DNA from: an uncultured Clostridium sp.
GTDB lineage: Bacteria; Bacillota; Clostridia; TANB77; CAG-508
Assembly: GCA_945949485.1 (NCBI GenBank)
Contig: CAMFER010000012.1
Span: forward strand, 1 to 33,729
DNA: 33,729 bases
Direction: 5' to 3'
Shown: one piece after another, positions 11,576 to 20,559 of the stretch
Position numbering within the stretch: the first letter of the stretch is position 1
Layout of the letters: each line of letters starts with the position of its first letter
The notes under the pieces: generated by a model
What the model was told of the DNA's origin: nothing
Databases searched by the model: none
Seen by the model: the letters and a program-made list of their open reading frames with translations, nothing else
Position numbers and translations under genes: made by a program

Positions 11576-12173
11576 ATAAATTTTTTATATATTCACATTG
11601 TATCATAAAATGTAATATTCGTTAAGTAGTTTTTATATACTTCCCAAAATTCCAAAACATAGTCCCAAAACTCTTAAAATATCATCTACAACAAATTATA
11701 CTTCTATACACCAAAATCGAAAATAAAGCCGTTTAAATGAATTTATTAAAATTTTATTTCTATACGTGACTCATACAGACGTTTTTATTTTTGAGGTATA
11801 TAATTTATCATCTTATTTATGAAAGTGTCTGTATCTTTTGTGTAGTGTGTAGAGTAACGCATTTATGAAGTATATTTTTAATTATAAAAGGTCGAATATC
11901 GTATTTAATAAAATTTTGATTTTATGTATGAAAAAGGTGTTGATATTATTGACTTTCAACCCTTATATATTTTTACAGATTTTAGTTGTGTGATGTTGTT
12001 TGATTGAAGTATCAATATTTTTGTGTGGTGTTGTGTGTTAGGTGGTGTAGTGATAAAGTGTAACAATAGGTAGCTAACTCTTATAAAGTCAAAATTTTTA
12101 TTTCAATTTTTTAAAAATTCGGTGTGAAAAATGATTACTAACATATAAAAAACGTTTTAAAATAGATGATATT

Positions 12174-12201
12174 TTAAAAAAAAGAGGTTGTTACACCTCT
12201 T
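12174..12201 (-). terminator. terminator of the membrane cargo operon
   Basis: AAGAGGTgtaacaACCTCTTTTTTTT on minus strand. Confidence 0.75.
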
Positions 12202-13207
12202 AATCTTGTTTTATTTCCTCAAACACAGAACGTTTATAATCAGTATTTATCAATATTTTATTGTTATCATAAACACCAAAAGTCGTTAAGTTAGGAAAGT
12301 AAACACCTAATCCTGAATATAGTTCTTTTAATGATGTATTTTTAGTTGAAGTTCCCTCCATATCATACCAACAAATATAATTTGATGATATTTTCTTTTC
12401 TAAAACACCAATTTCATTATTTACTATAATATACAAATTCATTAAACTATTTTCCATTGATAATATTTTCTTATTTTCTTTACCGTCTAAACTTATTCCA
12501 TAAATTGCATTACCGTCAGTTATATTTGAAACGTATATTGTATCATCTAATATACATATATGCTCGACTTTATCTGTAAATATGGATTGTTTTTCTTTTC
12601 CTAACAAATTCACTTTATATAATTGATTATTTTTATTAGAAATATAATAAATATACTTGTCATATATTGTAAATTCTTTTACATCTTCATCTGTTATTGC
12701 TTTTACTTTATTTGTTGTTAAGTCTAATCTACGTAAATTGTTATAAAAGGAATCTCCTTCTATATAATATAAATAATCATTTACAATATACATTGCTTTT
12801 GCTCTATCTAAAACTCTTTCTCTATTACTACCGTCTTTATTCATTTTAAATATTGCGTGTTCATCATCATTTATATAATATAATTGATTGTTATATAAAT
12901 TCAAATATCTACCTTTTGCTGTTGTCAACTCTGTTTTGCTATCATCTTTTTTTGATTTTTTGAATATATAATAAGAATCCCTATAATTATTTACTGAATA
13001 ATATATATAATCTTCATCTTCCACCAAAATACCTTTATTCATATTATTTACTGATGAATTCCCATATACAGAATTCTCAACATTATTTATTTGATTATTT
13101 TCTATAACCTTACTTATTTGACTATACCCTATAATAATCAATAATACAAGTGCTATACCAATTATAATAAATAACTTTTTATTACTTTTCTTTTTTTCTT
13201 GTTCCAT
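12200..13207 (-). CDS. membrane-anchored beta-propeller-like protein (DUF5050-like)
   Basis: N-terminal TM, repeated YYI-x-DxxxxIFKMNKDGSN-type blades. Confidence 0.75.
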   Translation of the reverse strand: MEQEKKKSNKKLFIIIGIALVLLIIIGYSQISKVIENNQINNVENSVYGNSSVNNMNKGILVEDEDYIYYSVNNYRDSYYIFKKSKKDDSKTELTTAKGRYLNLYNNQLYYINDDEHAIFKMNKDGSNRERVLDRAKAMYIVNDYLYYIEGDSFYNNLRRLDLTTNKVKAITDEDVKEFTIYDKYIYYISNKNNQLYKVNLLGKEKQSIFTDKVEHICILDDTIYVSNITDGNAIYGISLDGKENKKILSMENSLMNLYIIVNNEIGVLEKKISSNYICWYDMEGTSTKNTSLKELYSGLGVYFPNLTTFGVYDNNKILINTDYKRSVFEEIKQD

Positions 13208-13224
13208 AAATTTTTACATCTCCA

Positions 13225-14184
13225 TTACTTATATTGACTAGCATATTTTTCAAAAATATCAGGGTATTTACTTTGATATGAATATCCTATATTTTTTACG
13301 TTATCATAACTTTCTTTTGCCTGTTCTTTAGTAATGCCAAACTTTTTAGCACACTTTGAATATGCCTTATCATCTGTTATTGTATTTTTTTCATTCCAAG
13401 CAATTAAATTAAAATAACAATAAACTTCATAATCAAATTTTTCTTTTTCAATCCTTTCTTTTTCTTCTTGTTTTTTGCGTTCTTCTTCTGCTTTCTTTTC
13501 TTCTTCTACTTTTTGTTCACAGGTTTTATATAAATTTGTTATTGTTTCATTTTTTAAATGTTTAAAGTCTTCTAAAATACTTTTGGTAGATGAATAATCT
13601 CCTTTACTTATTCTATCTTGTGCAACTTGAACAACTTGTTCTATTGCTTTATCTTGTATTTTATCTTGTTCTTTTTTTGCAATCTTTTGTCCCTCTTTGC
13701 ACAAACCATAGGCATTACGTATATCATTTAATTCTGAAAAAGCTTCTCTATATTGTTCATTTATAATGTATTTTTTGTTTACTGTATTTATCATTTTATA
13801 AAGTTCAATTAATTGTTGTTTCTCTTTTATGGTATTTTTGTAATCGTCTTTTACATTACTTTTTTGAGCTAATTCAAACCAATTAATACTTTTTTCTTCT
13901 TTTCCAAATTTTCCATTTTTTATTCTTTCAATTTCTTCGTCCATTACCTTATATAATTCCTGATATGCCTTTTCCTCAAAACTTGACTTCAAAATAGAGT
14001 GCTTATCTATAAGTGATTGAAATTCATTCCAACCTGATTCTTTTTTTACAGAAATGTAACATTGTTTTAAATCATCATTATAATTTATTATTTGTATTAT
14101 TGCTATAATTAGTACCATAATTAATATAAATCCAATTATCAACAATTTAGATTTATTTTTTTCTACAAATTCATTAAAAACCAT
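13225..14184 (-). CDS. single-TM protein with coiled-coil region, unknown function
   Basis: N-terminal TM LLIIGFILIMVLIIAIIQII, KKAEEERKKQEEKERIEKEK coil. Confidence 0.7.
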   Translation of the reverse strand: MVFNEFVEKNKSKLLIIGFILIMVLIIAIIQIINYNDDLKQCYISVKKESGWNEFQSLIDKHSILKSSFEEKAYQELYKVMDEEIERIKNGKFGKEEKSINWFELAQKSNVKDDYKNTIKEKQQLIELYKMINTVNKKYIINEQYREAFSELNDIRNAYGLCKEGQKIAKKEQDKIQDKAIEQVVQVAQDRISKGDYSSTKSILEDFKHLKNETITNLYKTCEQKVEEEKKAEEERKKQEEKERIEKEKFDYEVYCYFNLIAWNEKNTITDDKAYSKCAKKFGITKEQAKESYDNVKNIGYSYQSKYPDIFEKYASQYK

Positions 14185-14209
14185 TTTAATTTCTCCTTAC
14201 ATAAAATTT

Positions 14210-14653
14210 TTATTTTTTATCTTTTATATCTTGAAGAAGTTGTATTACTTCTGCAAATCCCAATATAAAAATACCATTTATAAAACTTGCAACTATAATT
14301 CCAATACATAATCCCCAATTAAATTCATAACCATAATAACCAACTCCAAAAGAATCTCCTAAAACGCCTCCTACTATAAAACCACATATAATTTCAATAA
14401 CTGCTATTACTCTTAATATTTTTGCCATTTTATTGCTTTCTGTACTAGCCATATTAGTATTATAATTTTCTTTATAGTTATAATTTTTCTCCTCATTTTT
14501 ACTATTTCTAGTTGTATTATTTTTATAAAGTTTTGCACCACAACTTTTGCAAGTTGTCCTAGTTGCCTCATTTTCTTCGTAACATTTTTCACAGATAATT
14601 ATATTATTACTTGTTTCAATTCCCATTGCTCTTAGTTCTTCATCACTTGCCAT
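14210..14653 (-). CDS. zinc-ribbon membrane protein
   Basis: CEKCYEENEATRTTCKSCGAKL zinc ribbon followed by two TM segments. Confidence 0.75.
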   Translation of the reverse strand: MASDEELRAMGIETSNNIIICEKCYEENEATRTTCKSCGAKLYKNNTTRNSKNEEKNYNYKENYNTNMASTESNKMAKILRVIAVIEIICGFIVGGVLGDSFGVGYYGYEFNWGLCIGIIVASFINGIFILGFAEVIQLLQDIKDKK

Positions 14654-14655
14654 TT

Positions 14656-15195
14656 TTATTTTCCTCCTTTTAATAATTCATAATAATTATAGAAATATGG
14701 TACTATTGTTATATGTGCCAAATGTTTTATAAAGTATGACACATCTATGCCAATACTACATCTTATTAATTGATATACAGATAATCCAATTACTATAATT
14801 GCAAAAGTTTTATTGTTTATTAATTTTATTTTTCTCAACAAGATATTACAAAAATATAATGTCATTATAATCAATAACAAATCATCTAATGTAAAAAATT
14901 CTCCCTCTGCTATTCCTAAAACTATACTTGCTACTATACTTGTTATATATGTTAGTATTAATGTATAATTAGCGAATTTAATATTTCCTTTTTGTTTAAA
15001 CATTCGTGTTAATACTGTAGCAAAATATATTATCAATCCTATAAAATATACATAGAAAATATTGTATATTACTGAATAATGACTAAACAAAAATATAGAT
15101 ATTAACATCAAAATACTACCAGTCAAACCTAAAATTGCCGTTTTTTTAGGACTACTCATAAATTCCTTTATTTTTTCCAAATTCTCCACCTCCAA
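14656..15195 (-). CDS. polytopic membrane protein, unknown function
   Basis: multiple hydrophobic helices. Confidence 0.7.
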   Translation of the reverse strand: MEVENLEKIKEFMSSPKKTAILGLTGSILMLISIFLFSHYSVIYNIFYVYFIGLIIYFATVLTRMFKQKGNIKFANYTLILTYITSIVASIVLGIAEGEFFTLDDLLLIIMTLYFCNILLRKIKLINNKTFAIIVIGLSVYQLIRCSIGIDVSYFIKHLAHITIVPYFYNYYELLKGGK

Positions 15196-15228
15196 TCAAC
15201 CAAAATCAAAATTTTTAAATTTTAAAAC

Positions 15229-15474
15229 TTAAAAACTAATAACTTTTTTATTCTGATTACAATTCAAATTATTACAATACTCACAAGCCCAATCATAATA
15301 ATAGTATTTTGTATTTTTACATTTTTGTTCTGTAAATCCTTTTAAATTTTCAATTTCTAATTCTATTAAGTCTTTTGCTATATCTAGTGAATCTCGTTCT
15401 ATGCAAATTTTAATTCTATTTAATAATTCAAGCATTTTTAATTCTTCCATTTCAAACATCCTTTTTAGTTGCAT
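15229..15474 (-). CDS. small Cys-motif protein (paralogue A)
   Basis: EIENLKGFTEQKCK...CEYCNNLNCNQN, similar to next ORF. Confidence 0.65.
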   Translation of the reverse strand: MQLKRMFEMEELKMLELLNRIKICIERDSLDIAKDLIELEIENLKGFTEQKCKNTKYYYYDWACEYCNNLNCNQNKKVISF

Positions 15475-15742
15475 TATTCTGATTATTATTACAATTCAAA
15501 TTCTTACAAACTCTACAATATGCCTTATTTAACTTAAATCTCTTACAATTTTTTTCAGTGATTGATTTTAAATTCTCAATTTCTTGTTTTACAAGTCTTT
15601 TAGCCTCATACGAGCGATTTCTAACAATTAGCCAATTTAACCTATGTAATATATTTAACAAAGTCATTTCTTCCACGATTTTAACTTCCTTTTTTCTACA
15701 AATTTCTAGCATTATCTTAACACATTTGTTTGACACGTGCAA
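15452..15742 (-). CDS. small Cys-motif protein (paralogue B)
   Basis: EIENLKSITEKNCK...CRVCKNLNCNNNQ. Confidence 0.65.
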   Translation of the reverse strand: MHVSNKCVKIMLEICRKKEVKIVEEMTLLNILHRLNWLIVRNRSYEAKRLVKQEIENLKSITEKNCKRFKLNKAYCRVCKNLNCNNNQNNATKKDV

Positions 15743-15806
15743 GTGCTACTTTTATATGTGCTATTATTATAAAATACTCTCAATATAGTAGAAATGAGGG
15801 TATAAT

Positions 15807-16028
15807 ATGATAAAATTAAATGTAGAAAAAATCTTAAAAAGTCAAGGAAAAACAAAAGAATGGCTATGTGATAAAATGGATATTTCTCACTATAATCTAA
15901 ACAGAGCGATAAATGGTAAAACACAATCCATATCTTATAAATATTTACAAGGTTTTTGTAAAGCCCTTAACTGTTCATTTGATGAACTGATGTCAATTGT
16001 TGATGATGAAGAAAGTAAATGTGTTTAA
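15807..16028 (+). CDS. Cro/CI-type HTH regulator
   Basis: KEWLCDKMDISHYNLNRAINGKTQSISYKYLQGFCKALNCSFDEL. Confidence 0.82.
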   Translation: MIKLNVEKILKSQGKTKEWLCDKMDISHYNLNRAINGKTQSISYKYLQGFCKALNCSFDELMSIVDDEESKCV

Positions 16029-16276
16029 CTGTTGTAAATCTTTTGTATTTCTTCATCAATTTTTTTGCCATTTTTTATAGTTTTTTTGTCATTCTCTCCA
16101 TATTTTTTGATGTATTCTCTGTGTTTTTCTATTAAATTTTTTATTTTTGGGTTAGTAGCTATTTTTAGCCCTTTTCTATATATTGCAATAGTTTTTAATG
16201 ATTCATCTTTCCAATTTTCTTTTTGTAATGAGTTTTCTATATCTTCTAATATGCTGATTGCAACTTCTTTTTCCAT
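16025..16276 (-). CDS. small hypothetical protein (start trimmed from the 174-aa ORF)
   Basis: MEKEVAISILEDIENSLQKENWKDESLK... with RBS at 16276; upstream part of ORF overlaps divergent HTH gene. Confidence 0.6.
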   Translation of the reverse strand: MEKEVAISILEDIENSLQKENWKDESLKTIAIYRKGLKIATNPKIKNLIEKHREYIKKYGENDKKTIKNGKKIDEEIQKIYNS

Positions 16277-16397
16277 TATAAATTTACTCCTTTTTGGTAA
16301 TAATAATATTGTTAATATTATACCGTTTCGAACGTATAATGTCAAACCGTAATATTTTTGATATTCTATATTAGAAATATTAAAATGAGGTAAGAAA

Positions 16398-16661
16398 ATG
16401 AGTAAATTTGATAGTAATAATATAGGGAATAATTTAATAAAAGTAGACGGTAATGTAATTTTTAAACTACAAGAAGTTATTGATAGAGTTGGAACTACAA
16501 AATATGCTCTTTCAAGAAAAACAAATATAAGGTATGATACAATTTGCAATTATTGTAAGGGAAATGTAGCTTTAATAAATGTTGAATATCTAAAAATATT
16601 CTGTAATATTTTAGATTGTCAAATAGAAGATATAATTGAGTATAAAAATGAAAAGAACTAA
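16398..16661 (+). CDS. Cro/CI-type HTH regulator
   Basis: LQEVIDRVGTTKYALSRKTNIRYDTICNYCKGNVALINVEYLKIFCNILDCQIEDII. Confidence 0.82.
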   Translation: MSKFDSNNIGNNLIKVDGNVIFKLQEVIDRVGTTKYALSRKTNIRYDTICNYCKGNVALINVEYLKIFCNILDCQIEDIIEYKNEKN

Positions 16662-16690
16662 CTTACTGATGTGTAAATTAGTTCTTATTT
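16653..16690. terminator. bidirectional terminator between convergent genes
   Basis: AAGAACTAA...TTAGTTCTT with flanking A/T runs. Confidence 0.7.
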
Positions 16691-16691
16691 T

Positions 16692-16958
16692 TTAATAATC
16701 TAAAGTTATTTTTATATCGTTTGACATCTCCATATATATTGTGTTTCCGTCTATTTCAATATCTTCTAAATATTGTAATTCTATGATAAAATCCTGATGT
16801 TGTTCATCTGAAATAATCAATTTTTCATTACTTACTATGATTTTAGAATGATATATTGTAATATGATATTGAATAGACTGTTGTAGCTCAATATAAACAT
16901 CTTGATTTTGAAAATCTATCATTTTTTGTTTTAATTCTTCAATTATTTCATCATTCAT
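16692..16958 (-). CDS. hypothetical protein
   Basis: ORF, coupled (ATGA) to upstream small ORF. Confidence 0.6.
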   Translation of the reverse strand: MNDEIIEELKQKMIDFQNQDVYIELQQSIQYHITIYHSKIIVSNEKLIISDEQHQDFIIELQYLEDIEIDGNTIYMEMSNDIKITLDY

Positions 16959-17128
16959 CTTTTTACCTCCAATTTCTCTAGTATTCTATAAAAACTTGTT
17001 TTTCCAATTTTTAAATTTCTGTAGGTAGTAACTGCTTTTTGTTCTCCGTTCAAGTATTTTTGAATTTCTGATTTTAATAATTGTTTATCAATATTTAATT
17101 TTGGTCTTCCGATTTTTAAATTTTTCAT
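16955..17128 (-). CDS. 57-aa HTH (resolvase C-terminal-like) protein, not in supplied ORF track
   Basis: MKNLKIGRPKLNIDKQLLKSEIQKYLNGEQKAVTTYRNLKIGKTSFYRILEKLEVKR; ATGA overlap with 16692-16958. Confidence 0.65.
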   Translation of the reverse strand: MKNLKIGRPKLNIDKQLLKSEIQKYLNGEQKAVTTYRNLKIGKTSFYRILEKLEVKR

Positions 17129-17146
17129 AATTCTTAAATCCTCCTT

Positions 17147-18054
17147 TTATTTATGAATTTCTGCTTTTTCTTTCATTTCTTTTAAACTAGGATTCAAATA
17201 TACCTGTGTAGAGGCTATGCTTGAATGTCCGTAATAAATATTGAATTTCACTCAAACTATATTCTCCATATTCTCCTGTACCGTCCCTTTTTAGTCTAAC
17301 ACTAGCCCAATTATGTCTTTCTTGATGACATTTAACAATATCACTATGTTTGCTAAATATTTTTTCTACGGCACTTCTACTAATTTGTTCGCTCTGTCTA
17401 GTATTAAATAAGTAGTTTCCTTTGCTTGGTCTAACCTTTAATAATTCAATAATAGCATTTTTAATTTTTGTATTTATGAATATTATTCTCTGTTTATCTC
17501 CTTTACCTGACCTTACAATCAATTCCATACTATTAAAATTATAATCATCTAAAGTAATATTGATTGCCTCTGATACTCTGACACCGACAAAATTCCATAA
17601 TACATACTAAACAATAATTTCTAATCCTTTCAAAATTGTTCAAACTCCTGCAATCACTTTCTAAAATGTTTTGCCTAAATTTTTTTATATCTTCATTTGT
17701 TACTTTGCAAGGATTTATACCATTTTTTTGAATTTTTATTTTGTCTTTTGATGTAATTACTATATTTTTTTGCTTACCTGTTTCTACAAGATACTCATTA
17801 AATTTTACTAATCCTGAAATATATTGATTGATACTTTCTGCTCGTAAAGGCAATCCTTTTTTACTTTTCTTAATTTTTCTTATATAGAATATGAAATCAA
17901 CTATATTTTCTCTTATTAACTTTTTAAATTCTACATTTGTACTATCTAATAACCATTTTTTATAAATTTCTACTGCTAAAATATAATTATTTATTGTTTG
18001 TTCACTTTTCTTTTCCATTTTCAAATATTTTTTAAATTCTTCCACTATAAACAC
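17147..18054 (-). CDS. tyrosine recombinase/integrase, contiguous only with two +1 shifts at CGG 17584-17586 and CGG 17229-17231
   Basis: ORF 17545..18054 (N-terminal SAM-like + start of catalytic domain), ORF 17187..17528 (middle) and a C-term in a third frame. Skipping each C gives NYCLVCIMEFC-GVRVSEAINITLDDYNFNSMELIVRSGKGDKQR...EIQYLL-GHSSIASTQVYLNPSLKEMKEKAEIHK*. Span of 908 nt = 3n+2. Confidence 0.93.
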
Positions 18055-18322
18055 CTCCTAAAAAATAATGTAGAACTAAATTATCTCTATTTCTAAAAAA
18101 TAAAGTGGAACTAAATAGTCTATTTGCTATCTAAATTATCTATTTTTAATTTTTACTTCCACATTATTACTATAAAGTAGAACTGAGTTTTATTTTAATT
18201 TTAGGCTACTATATAACATATATAGTAATTACATAGTAGCCATTGATATTTTTTTATTTACTGCAACTGTAAATTGCCATTACAATTATAATAATTGCTT
18301 TCAAAATTACAAATAACATCTG

Positions 18323-18481
18323 TTAGTCCTCCAATTCTGCAAATTCTACAATAACTTTGTTATCTCTGAAAAAATATCCGTTATACTCTAATCTTTTACC
18401 ATTTATAACATTTACATATTTTAATTTTCCATTTGTTCTTAATTGTTTCAATACTTCTTTTTCTATTTCTGATAATTGCAT
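18323..18481 (-). CDS. 52-aa hypothetical protein
   Basis: MQLSEIEKEVLKQLRTNGKLKYVNVINGKRLEYNGYFFRDNKVIVEFAELED; RBS aaggagg. Confidence 0.55.
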   Translation of the reverse strand: MQLSEIEKEVLKQLRTNGKLKYVNVINGKRLEYNGYFFRDNKVIVEFAELED

Positions 18482-18630
18482 TATTTTAAGTCCTCCTTGT
18501 TATCTATTATTTTTACAGGTACAAGACAAGTTCCACCATTTACTAATTTTAATATGTATCTTTGTCCGTTTATAATCTCTTTATAATCTCTGTGCAAAGC
18601 TTTCCACTCACTTTTTGTTATAGTTTCCAT
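18481..18630 (-). CDS. 49-aa hypothetical protein
   Basis: METITKSEWKALHRDYKEIINGQRYILKLVNGGTCLVPVKIIDNKEDLK; stop overlaps next start (TAATG). Confidence 0.55.
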   Translation of the reverse strand: METITKSEWKALHRDYKEIINGQRYILKLVNGGTCLVPVKIIDNKEDLK

Positions 18631-18729
18631 TTCTTAATCCTCCAAATTTTATTTTTTACTTTGGCTTAATTTTGGAAAAAATCTTTATATAATATAAAGG
18701 AATATTCCAAAAAAAAGCCAATTTTAAAT

Positions 18730-19017
18730 TTATGCAACTTCTAATATTCTAATCTGTATAAATGGATTGCCTTTATTATCTAAATAGCTTATTATATTAT
18801 TTTCAATTTTTACATTATCGTTGTAATATGTCCAACTATCTACAATTTTGCCATTTTCCTTTTCTGTTAGAAGTGTAAAAGCATTTGTTTGTACTTTATT
18901 TACTTTTCTTCTTGTTCCAACTCTTTCAGGTTTTACATCATTTCTAATTGTTTCAAATAATAAACTGTCTTTTCTTTCTTTTAGTGCTATTTTTAATTGA
19001 TTTTTATTTTTTATCAT
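18730..19017 (-). CDS. hypothetical protein
   Basis: ORF with RBS aaggagg. Confidence 0.6.
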   Translation of the reverse strand: MIKNKNQLKIALKERKDSLLFETIRNDVKPERVGTRRKVNKVQTNAFTLLTEKENGKIVDSWTYYNDNVKIENNIISYLDNKGNPFIQIRILEVA

Positions 19018-19077
19018 TTCAAAATCCTCCTTAATTTTTTAATAATAGGGTAGGGAGGAGATAACCTCCCCAAATTT

Positions 19078-19476
19078 CTAAAATTCTTCACTTTCTACAA
19101 ACATACAACTTTTTGTAACAGGTGTTTCAGCATTTATTCGCATACACTCATCATCTGTTAAGCTATTTGTAAATTCTATTAAGTTATTAATATTTTTCCT
19201 TGTAACTTGTGTTTCATCTAGTATTACTCTTTTCCCTAGTCCATTACTACTTGCGAAGTAGTCGCCTTGTTTATGATAAAATTTACTAATATGTAATGAT
19301 ATTTGATTTTTATAGTTATATCTTAAAGCAAATTCAAGATAATGTTCATCATCAAGTTTTATTTGCTTTAATAAAGTTTTTTCATTATGAAAGATGTAAT
19401 ATTGAACATCTAATCCCCAATCATTCATACATTTACTATTTATCTTTTTTATTTGTTCTTGTGTTATTTTTCCCAT
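19078..19476 (-). CDS. hypothetical protein
   Basis: ORF with RBS-like sequence. Confidence 0.6.
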   Translation of the reverse strand: MGKITQEQIKKINSKCMNDWGLDVQYYIFHNEKTLLKQIKLDDEHYLEFALRYNYKNQISLHISKFYHKQGDYFASSNGLGKRVILDETQVTRKNINNLIEFTNSLTDDECMRINAETPVTKSCMFVESEEF

Positions 19477-19546
19477 AATTTAATACCAACCTTTCTATTT
19501 TTATTCTTTAGGGCTTGTAGCTTGTACCACAAGCCCTATATAACAT

Positions 19547-19858
19547 CTAAACTAATTCACTTTCTATCTTTTGCCTTTCAAGTACAACACTTTCCTGATT
19601 TAATATCTTCTTAATGTCTGCTATTATTTGTTGCACTGTTTCAATATCTGTGAACATCAATTCTACTTTTAAAGAATTTTCTGTTGTTATAGTTTTATCT
19701 TGATGTATGTAAAATCCCTGTGCTTGTAATATTGTGTAACCCTCGACTTTATTTGCTATCATAATATTAGATATTAACTTATAACATTCTACGGTTGATA
19801 TTTCTTGTCTTTTAGTTGTCTTGTCATTCAATCCTATGTATAAATTGTATTTCATCAT
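19547..19858 (-). CDS. hypothetical protein (DUF3574-like)
   Basis: MMKYNLYIGLNDKTTKRQEISTVECYKLISNIM...GYTILQAQGFY. Confidence 0.55.
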   Translation of the reverse strand: MMKYNLYIGLNDKTTKRQEISTVECYKLISNIMIANKVEGYTILQAQGFYIHQDKTITTENSLKVELMFTDIETVQQIIADIKKILNQESVVLERQKIESELV

Positions 19859-19933
19859 AAAAAATTCACTCCTTTACAAAAAATTTTTTCCAAATCTCTT
19901 GCAAACGAAGTGAATTTCATCTATAATATAAAT

Positions 19934-20013
19934 TACAAGATGAGTTTGCAAGAACTTGTTTTGTGCGTTTGGTATAGTGTAGGTCGTCGAAAAATTTACA
20001 CTATGCCTTTTTT
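19934..20013 (+). ncRNA. candidate orphan small RNA
   Basis: TTGCAA(19899)-17 nt-TATAAT(19922) promoter; hairpin GGTATAGTGTA/TACACTATGCC (19971-20007) followed by TTTTTT; both neighbours are on the minus strand. Confidence 0.5.
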
Positions 20014-20146
20014 ACTTATTATCAAAATACTCTGAACATATTATCCTAACTATTGAGGCTAAAGATACATTTTTCTTTTCTGCCTCTGTTTTTAGTTGTT
20101 CATATAATTTAGAGGGTATTTTGATATTTAATGCTTTATCGTTCAT
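20012..20146 (-). CDS. 44-aa ribbon-helix-helix (CopG/Arc-like) regulator
   Basis: MNDKALNIKIPSKLYEQLKTEAEKKNVSLASIVRIICSEYFDNK. Confidence 0.75.
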   Translation of the reverse strand: MNDKALNIKIPSKLYEQLKTEAEKKNVSLASIVRIICSEYFDNK

Positions 20147-20166
20147 AATAGCCCCCTTTCTTACTC

Positions 20167-20202
20167 TACTACAATTATACTACAATAGTTGTAGTATGTC
20201 AA
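20167..20202 (-). promoter_or_regulatory. RHH promoter with palindromic operator
   Basis: minus strand TTGACA-TACTACAACTATTGTAG-TATAAT (17-bp spacer); palindrome TACTACAA-TAG-TTGTAGTA at 20178-20196 plus extra half-site TACTACAA 20167-20174. Confidence 0.75.
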
Positions 20203-20472
20203 TATATTTCCCAAAATTTCCTTAACTTTTTCCATAAAAATAAGGGGATAGACTAGCCCCCATTTTAGCAGTATTCAAAATTTACTTTTTAATATATTCC
20301 ATATATGCACCTCCCAAGTCCTACGCAGAAAATTTTTAATTTTTAGGTGGGAAGTGGTGTGGTGTTGGTGTGGTAGTATTTTCAACGTTTTTAAAAAATG
20401 TTATCAACTTCTAATTAAATTACTATAGTAAATGATAACTTTTATAATAAATTGAATGATTGATGATGAAAA

Positions 20473-20547
20473 TTTTAATTGCGAAGCAATTAAAAGCCAA
20501 AAATCGAATAGCGAGAGCGTATATTCGATTGTGCGACGGCGAGTCGC
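20473..20547. other. array of three consecutive hairpins with GA-type loops
   Basis: TTTTAATTGC-GAA-GCAATTAAAA (20473-20495); AATCGAATAGC-GAGA-GC(GTA)TATTCGATT (20502-20530); GCGAC-GGCGA-GTCGC (20533-20547). Confidence 0.65.
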
Positions 20548-20559
20548 CCACTCCATAAG

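Noticed and set aside
15558-15788. Plus-strand ORF antisense to the Cys-motif paralogues
   Set aside because: No RBS, low-complexity, conflicts with better-supported minus ORFs.
16277-16549. N-terminal part of the 174-aa minus ORF
   Set aside because: Overlaps the divergent HTH gene and promoter region; the internal ATG at 16276 with RBS is better.
18232-18340. Possible extra small Cys peptide (CRICRIGGLTDVICNFESNYYNCNGN) on minus strand
   Set aside because: No start codon or RBS in that frame; overlaps the 52-aa ORF.
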